Positions 10,101 to 13,556 of a stretch of 13,556 nt of DNA are shown piece after piece; positions within the stretch are counted from its first letter, which is position 1; the number at the start of each line of letters is the position of its first letter. The notes beneath the pieces are model-generated. The model searched no databases and was not told the origin of the DNA. It saw only the letters and a program-made list of their open reading frames with translations. A program made the translations under genes and the position numbers. Where the stretch lies: contig CAAECT010000054.1 in assembly GCA_900754435.1 (NCBI GenBank), positions 1 through 13,556 of the forward strand, read 5' to 3'. The DNA is from an uncultured Collinsella sp. (lineage in GTDB: Bacteria; Actinomycetota; Coriobacteriia; Coriobacteriales; Coriobacteriaceae).

Positions 10101-10190
10101 CTGGATTGAACGCTTTAGCCGCACATCGTCAAAACTAAGCTCCGAGATGGGCGCCTTCTCCAGACTCTCCAAGTAGTTCGCTTCGCTCAT
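7119..10190 (-). CDS. Large protein of unknown function with alpha-CTD-like helix-hairpin-helix; candidate DruH-like partner
   Basis: 1023 residues from the preferred start; numbering here uses the upstream ATG at 10196 as residue 1. Residues about 16-70 match the pattern of the RNA polymerase alpha C-terminal helix-hairpin-helix (ISELSFDDVRLKRSIQNAG, then LPDLLSLT and DKEI), suggesting DNA or protein binding. A low-complexity linker (about 75-113) leads to a helical region (about 125-385) with aromatic motifs LWGNFF (219-224) and LHGGLS (269-274). A second Ser/Gly/Thr-rich linker (385-403) precedes a beta-rich half (405-1025) that may be several Ig-like sandwiches. No nuclease, ATPase or membrane motif is visible. 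It is first in the operon, 12 bases before the DruE-like helicase, which is the position of DruH in Druantia type III. That name is inferred from context and size, not from sequence recognition. It is also compatible with an unrelated helicase partner. Confidence 0.75.
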   Translation of the reverse strand: MSEANYLESLEKAPISELSFDDVRLKRSIQNAGFCYLPDLLSLTDKEIDARFDSRYADSIIKMRKKYRAAPDAFAASMLQPKMVEKPASVKAPLKCRLPHEPKAEATSSIEQYEYDLSRFPLTRSHGLFSAKLEEFEERSRGAFDDLESRSENVMVYQVFEEFSTDLDELSAAFEELIKRYPTKPCIVLMLIDRCLPNAFMVYVANKARRVFNGHNLWGNFFASLGIRDGGVQGIVKHIFIKHVEERGMPLYGRDEEVNYYFYTTLLHGGLSEDSWSNLWEKLLPLAREVSQGGLGFGGEMDGHSVLRELKNPESRYAPEKAVLNILEKAPDSTIAPLFEASMRVAAQIVDSNRVGSRYTMLSSFGLPEAAMQALRDNQERVPSSTTEGKATGSSQGRRNGAHRLIYLPIASLQLDLSEGVVTMRWPRQQFPLRFAGDKIDYYVDGELKASSEFDMSVGKCILNAVSIAVNPRARYDVELKLMHKDERAGDYIELSSLSQSFSRNKPGCFEFIKDGKGFYRLRGKSERLTKKRRIAYIVKDGYKIVPGQGMKAVSEYETSGDWDDNQIYIYDVEPGSSGSVVNVLSGEELAVWQERYVAKIDKQRIIGETSDGVDLYGCIPNELNTNDGLPSVSIEALDGASALKDLDIICCCDGERVSMPRSAIWEDDADNSGSARIVFDPSKTSLFSRHIEECIIEARQKSAAGKVVFRYRFTVVPIQAFRPLSISIDHGRAVAEYGFQACLPIDVAPVYEDDDAKGECGRFDSLNAWEHYEAKALLKDDFLHVRIRSRESGKETDAKLALAAIDVDMPGRLANLSEERPICLADALELGPSAANFKIVSYGWRYNRAVLVMLGSKPLFFKNLMQPGEYGFNLFRHASLFQQADYKASVSLPLKLSLCYGDDVSTGELKQAWTDVQMLDCAEGLGINGWKLLPAESLGYVLRFEGKPLCDIHFRFFRISKYEESDDKPIATASAEKGSTEVFLPPSVVRQLSSKRGVAVEMSPSDFFGDSRREYATRINLN

Positions 10191-10196
10191 CAGCAT

Positions 10197-10201
10197 CCCC
10201 T
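10197..10201 (-). promoter_or_regulatory. Ribosome binding site that decides the start of the first defence gene
   Basis: On the minus strand AGGGG abuts the first in-frame ATG (10194-10196) with no spacing. It sits a proper 6 bases from the second in-frame ATG (10188-10190). Translation therefore most likely begins at 10190, giving a product starting MSEANYLESL rather than MLMSEAN. Confidence 0.6.
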
Positions 10202-10399
10202 ATGCCACAATCGCATTTGATGCCACCATTTTTGACCTTTTATTAACACTGGTCTGGCGCAACGTGCTTTTAATCATACCGTGAGGCACTCATGTAGCCC
10301 GAAGAACAAAGACGCCCAATAGGGCTGTTTCTGCAGACGGTCTCTATCATCCGGCGAACAGCCTATGGGAGTGCCGGCCATAACTCGAGCGCACTTTTA

Positions 10400-10428
10400 T
10401 TGCGCAACAAAACCGAAGCAAATATGAT
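10400..10428 (+). promoter_or_regulatory. Candidate sigma-70-type promoter for the orphan small ORF
   Basis: TTGCGC (10400-10405), an exact 17-base spacer, and TATGAT (10423-10428). The -10 matches consensus at five of six positions; the -35 matches only in TTG. It points rightward toward the small ORF at 10573, leaving a leader of about 140 bases. The -35 overlaps one arm of the GCGCA/TGCGC inverted repeat. Confidence 0.4.
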
Positions 10429-10529
10429 CCAATTATGAAGCTAGGAACGTAAATCAGCAGTCCGGGAGCCCGAGTACTCCCAGTGGCACTACGTTTTGCC
10501 CCATGTCTGCGCGATACCAGCGCGTTATC

Positions 10530-10541
10530 ATCGATATCGAT
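10530..10541. repeat. 12-bp perfect palindrome ATCGATATCGAT
   Basis: The sequence ATCGATATCGAT equals its own reverse complement. It lies about 30 bases upstream of the small ORF start and downstream of the candidate promoter, where a repressor operator could sit. A CGCG/CGCG pair flanks a short spacer just upstream (around 10510-10524). Function is unknown, and chance occurrence is possible. Confidence 0.4.
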
Positions 10542-10572
10542 TGAAGAGGACGGCGTTACAGAGGGATTCCGT

Positions 10573-10758
10573 ATGCCAGTTGAAAGAACAGATCCATTCT
10601 TGCCAAACATCCCTGGCTTAATAATCGACAACCGCCACGGGATGAATAGAACCATCCAGCAATCCATCGCTCGTGGCTACGACGACCTCACCAACGGCCG
10701 CGTGCGTCCTTGGAAGCAGGCGAAGGCCGAGGCGGATCGGATGCGAGCCATCAGGTAA
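10573..10758 (+). CDS. Orphan 61-residue protein with antitoxin-like tail
   Basis: Short ORF, 61 residues, with no partner gene. The ATG at 10573 has GAGGG at 10561-10565, 7 bases upstream, which is better than the in-frame GTG at 10483 that has no ribosome site. The C-terminal half (from residue 24, MNRTIQQSIARGYDDL, then NGRVRPWKQAKAEADRMRA) has the helical, charged, '-GR-RP-' look of the tail of small type II antitoxins. The N-terminal 23 residues do not resemble a DNA-binding fold, so this may be the surviving end of a decayed antitoxin gene with its toxin lost. The resemblance is a pattern impression, not a match. The ORF could also be non-coding. It lies between the divergent defence operon and serC. 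Confidence 0.4.
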   Translation: MPVERTDPFLPNIPGLIIDNRHGMNRTIQQSIARGYDDLTNGRVRPWKQAKAEADRMRAIR

Positions 10759-10814
10759 GGTCACCCCTCCCCCATGTAACCATCCTGTAAATCATAGCGG
10801 CGCAGTCGAGTTTT

Positions 10815-10827
10815 ACCGTGATACGGT
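10815..10827. repeat. Small inverted repeat upstream of the serC promoter
   Basis: ACCGT, a GTGAT-centred 3-base gap, and ACGGT form a 13-bp inverted repeat just upstream of the candidate serC -10 element, roughly in the -35 zone. It could be an operator or activator site, but the arms are only 5 bases long. Confidence 0.25.
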
Positions 10828-10846
10828 CGCGCCTTGCGCTCCACTG

Positions 10847-10855
10847 TGCTAAAGT
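10847..10855 (+). promoter_or_regulatory. Candidate extended -10 promoter of serC-serA
   Basis: TGCTAAAGT reads as an extended -10 (TG, one base, TAAAGT), with transcription expected to start near 10862 and a leader of about 30 bases before serC. No good -35 is present at 17 bases; TTGCGC at 10834-10839 is too close. The extended TG would compensate. Confidence 0.35.
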
Positions 10856-10893
10856 ATCCCGAACGTTCAAACGACTACGAGGGGAACTAGAAG

Positions 10894-12017
<1,124 letters not shown>

Positions 12018-12018
<1 letters not shown>

Positions 12019-12034
12019 CCCGCAGCACGCGGGC
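12018..12034 (+). other. Hairpin between serC and serA, without a T-run
   Basis: GCCCGC, loop AGCAC, GCGGGC: a perfect 6-bp stem whose first base is the last base of the serC stop codon. No run of T follows, so it is not a classic terminator. It may protect or process the serC message end, or tune serA expression. Confidence 0.45.
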
Positions 12035-12088
12035 CGACCAGCCACTTCAAACCACTTGTTTTAGACAAACCTGCTAAGGAGTTTTTCC

Positions 12089-13252
12089 ATGCGTAAGATT
12101 AAGACCATCGACGACATCACTAAAGACGGCAAGGTCGAGTTTGGCGAGGGCTACGAGTTTGTGGGCACCGCCGAGGAGGCCGACGCGATCCTGATGCGCT
12201 CGACCGACCTGCACGGCTACGAGCTGCCCGAGGGCATCCGCGCCATCGCCCGCTGCGGCGCCGGCGTCAACAACATCCCCGTCGAGGAGTACGCCAAGAA
12301 GGGCGTCGTCGTCTTTAACTCCCCCGGCGCCAACAGCAACGCCGTCAAGGAGCTCGTCCTGGGCATGCTGGTGCTCTCGAGCCGCGGTGTAGTGCAGTCG
12401 ATGAACTGGGTGCGCGACAACGCCGACGACCCCGAGATTCAGGTCGATGCCGAGAAGGCCAAGAAGGCCTTTGTGGGCCGCGAGCTCAAGGGCAAGCGCA
12501 TCGGCGTCATCGGCCTGGGCAACGTGGGCTCCAAGGTCGCCAACGCCTGCGTCGATCTGGGCATGGACGTCTACGGCTACGATCCGTTCATTTCCGTCGA
12601 ACACGCATGGGTGCTGAGCCGCGAGGTGCAGCGCGTCGGCACGCTCGAGGATCTGTGCCGCGGCTGCGACTACCTCACCGTGCACGTGCCCAGCAAGGCC
12701 GACACCATCGGCATGATCAGCACCGAGCAGATTAACCTGCTGGCACCCGGCTCCGTGCTCATCAACTACGCGCGCGAAACCATCATTGACGAGGACGCCG
12801 TCGACGCTGCCCTGCGCGAGGGCAAGCTGAGCTGGTTTAGCTGCGACTTTGCCACGCCCAAGACTGTCAAGATGCCCAACACGTTTATCACCACGCACTC
12901 GGGTGCCGGCACTGGCGAGGCCGAGGCCAACTGCGCCGATATGGCCATCAGCGAGCTCAAGGATTACCTGGAGAACGGCAACATCGCGCACAGCGTCAAC
13001 TACCCCGCCTGCAGCATGGGCAAGGCGCGCGCCGCGAGCCGCATCGCCTGCCTGCACGCCAACGTGCCCAACATGATCGGCCAGATTACGGCCATCCTGG
13101 CCAAGGACAACGCCAACGTGCAGCGCATGACCAACGAGTCCGCCGGCGAGAACGCCTACACCATGTTCGACACCGACGAGCACCTGGACAGCAGCACCAT
13201 CGAGGCGCTCAAGCAGATTCCGTCGATGTATCGCGTGCGCGTAATCAAATAG
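12089..13252 (+). CDS. serA: D-3-phosphoglycerate dehydrogenase SerA with ACT domain
   Basis: 387-residue cytosolic NAD-dependent D-2-hydroxyacid dehydrogenase. It oxidises 3-phosphoglycerate to 3-phosphohydroxypyruvate, the first committed step of serine synthesis and the supplier of SerC's substrate. The substrate-binding part has CGAGVNNIP (56-64) and NSPGANSNAVKE (77-88). The Rossmann fold has GLGNVGS (142-148) and an acidic NAD-contact region GYDP (163-166). The active site shows Arg229 in NYARE and His270 in TTHSGAGTGEA. A C-terminal ACT domain (about 316-387: RIACLHANVPNMIGQITA onward) suggests feedback control by serine. It is the short form, without the intervening ASB domain of about 525-residue enzymes. 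The usual EP glutamate after the DV/DF motif is absent (DFATPK, 253-258). The start is set by AAGGAG (12076-12081), 7 bases before the ATG. The serB phosphatase is not in this window. Confidence 0.96.
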   Translation: MRKIKTIDDITKDGKVEFGEGYEFVGTAEEADAILMRSTDLHGYELPEGIRAIARCGAGVNNIPVEEYAKKGVVVFNSPGANSNAVKELVLGMLVLSSRGVVQSMNWVRDNADDPEIQVDAEKAKKAFVGRELKGKRIGVIGLGNVGSKVANACVDLGMDVYGYDPFISVEHAWVLSREVQRVGTLEDLCRGCDYLTVHVPSKADTIGMISTEQINLLAPGSVLINYARETIIDEDAVDAALREGKLSWFSCDFATPKTVKMPNTFITTHSGAGTGEAEANCADMAISELKDYLENGNIAHSVNYPACSMGKARAASRIACLHANVPNMIGQITAILAKDNANVQRMTNESAGENAYTMFDTDEHLDSSTIEALKQIPSMYRVRVIK

Positions 13253-13264
13253 CGCCGGCTGATC

Positions 13265-13297
13265 TGACGGGCAGTTCCCCAGGTGGCCTGCCCGTCA
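13265..13297 (+). other. 10-bp perfect inverted repeat downstream of serA
   Basis: TGACGGGCAG and CTGCCCGTCA are exact reverse complements separated by 13 bases, starting 13 bases past the serA stop. No T-run follows, so it probably acts as an RNA-stabilising hairpin ahead of the true terminator rather than terminating by itself. Confidence 0.6.
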
Positions 13298-13314
13298 CTG
13301 ACATTGAATGCCCG

Positions 13315-13351
13315 CGGGGACGCCTTTCGCACGAGAGGCGCCCCCGTTTTT
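13315..13351 (+). terminator. Rho-independent terminator of the serC-serA operon
   Basis: A long GC-rich stem (CGGGG, one A-C mismatch, CGCCTTTC, tetraloop GCAC, GAGAGGCG, then CCCCG) ends directly in five T at 13347-13351. One T-G wobble is present. It is well placed to end serC-serA transcription and insulate the following gene. Confidence 0.88.
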
Positions 13352-13384
13352 GTGAGCACTCCATTAAATACACCGAGCCGCTTC

Positions 13385-13404
13385 TTGACATACAATCTGT
13401 ATGT
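13385..13404 (+). promoter_or_regulatory. Consensus -35 box overlapped by an operator-like palindrome
   Basis: TTGACA (13385-13390) is a perfect -35 hexamer. Overlapping it, ACATACA (13388-13394) and TGTATGT (13398-13404) are exact inverted repeats around ATC, a typical repressor-type operator. The -10 is unclear: TAACTA at 13410-13415 would need a long 19-base spacer. The site sits 25-45 bases before the next gene's ATG and probably controls it. Confidence 0.55.
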
Positions 13405-13429
13405 TGACCTAACTATCTGTGAGGTGCCT

Positions 13430-13556
13430 ATGGTTGATACAGATTTTGCTTGGCGGCTTACGCAAGGACTCGTGCGGATCGACAGCTCAGACCCGGGTGC
13501 GTATGAGGACGAGATTGAGCGCTATATCAAAGCGTTGGTTGAGGAACGGGTGGCAC
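13430..13556 (+). CDS. M20-family metallopeptidase or deacylase, N-terminal fragment
   Basis: Open reading frame running off the window edge; 42 complete codons are visible. The ATG has GAGG at 13421-13424, 5 bases upstream. The peptide reads MVDTDFAWRLTQGLVRIDSS, then DPGAYEDEIERYIKALVEER. This is the usual opening of the M20 family (ArgE, DapE, CPG2-like zinc hydrolases), in which a helix and a 'LVRI-S' strand precede '-GAYE-EI--Y' and lead to the first zinc-binding histidine. The metal ligands lie outside the window, so the substrate (acetylornithine, succinyl-diaminopimelate or a peptide) cannot be told. It is separated from serA by a strong terminator and has its own promoter-operator region, so it is a separate transcription unit. 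Confidence 0.7.
   Translation, partial: MVDTDFAWRLTQGLVRIDSSDPGAYEDEIERYIKALVEERVA

Larger units (their letters stand above)
10197..10572. other. Intergenic region upstream of the defence operon
   Basis: About 375 bases without a convincing gene. The minus-strand promoter for the defence operon should lie here, but no good -35/-10 pair is visible. The best candidate is an AT-rich stretch around 10238-10246 containing TGTTAATAA on the minus strand, a weak extended -10 that matches the consensus at only three of six hexamer positions. Other marks are a GCGCA/TGCGC inverted repeat (10389-10393 and 10401-10405), a GGGAG/CTCCC hairpin (10464-10468 and 10477-10481) and a 12-bp palindrome at 10530-10541. 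No transposase fragment, terminal repeat or intact tRNA is seen. Confidence 0.5.

Noticed and set aside
1791..10190. DISARM, BREX or restriction-modification assignment for the operon
   Set aside because: No methyltransferase, phospholipase D-like protein, PglZ or separate DrmA/DrmB genes are present. A single giant DUF1998 helicase with one large partner fits Druantia type III better.
10323..10363. GGCTGTT/AACAGCC inverted repeat as a terminator
   Set aside because: The arms are 7 bases with a 27-base loop and no following T-run on either strand.
10441..10490. Possible 3' half of a tRNA as an attachment-site remnant (GGGAG, 8-base loop, CTCCC, with GTAAATC upstream)
   Set aside because: The loop is 8 rather than 7 bases and lacks TTC. 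No anticodon stem or acceptor pairing can be built, and no matching copy is seen at the left end of the window.
12074..13183. Long 369-codon minus-strand open frame opposite serA
   Set aside because: It lies wholly antisense to a clear SerA and its Val/Gly/Ala/His-rich translation is typical of the shadow frame of a GC-rich gene. No ribosome site or family resemblance was seen.

Overview
The window looks like a chromosomal segment of a GC-rich actinobacterium, most likely a gut Coriobacteriia such as a Collinsella relative. This is an inference from the style of the serC and serA proteins and from their heavy use of C- or G-ending codons; no database search was possible. It falls into two blocks with different base composition.

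Left block, about 55 to 10190, minus strand: a tight three-gene operon of visibly lower GC than the right block. In transcription order it encodes a 1023-residue protein of unknown function with a helix-hairpin-helix domain like the RNA polymerase alpha C-terminal domain (10190 to 7119), a 1771-residue DEAH-box helicase with several zinc-ribbon-like cysteine pairs and a DUF1998/MrfA-type cysteine cluster (7106 to 1791), and a 577-residue protein joining a NERD nuclease-like domain to a superfamily 1 (UvrD-like) helicase (1788 to 55). The gaps are only 12 and 2 bases. A large unknown protein directly upstream of a giant DUF1998 helicase matches the layout of the anti-phage system Druantia type III (DruH-DruE). 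The third, nuclease-plus-helicase gene is not part of the published two-gene core and is the most interesting feature of the window.

Middle, 10191 to 10893: a roughly 700-base divergent region. It holds a plausible plus-strand promoter, a 61-codon orphan ORF whose tail resembles small antitoxins, a 12-bp perfect palindrome, and the probable serC promoter. It is also the compositional boundary between the defence block and the housekeeping genes.

Right block, 10894 to the end, plus strand, high GC: serC (phosphoserine aminotransferase) and serA (phosphoglycerate dehydrogenase with a C-terminal ACT domain), which provide two of the three steps of phosphorylated serine biosynthesis. They are followed by a strong intrinsic terminator. 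After it comes the start of a gene for an M20-type metallopeptidase or deacylase, cut by the window edge and preceded by an operator-like palindrome overlapping a consensus -35 box.

The likely working model for the left block is a defence island inserted beside serC: two helicases and a candidate nuclease expressed as one transcription unit.
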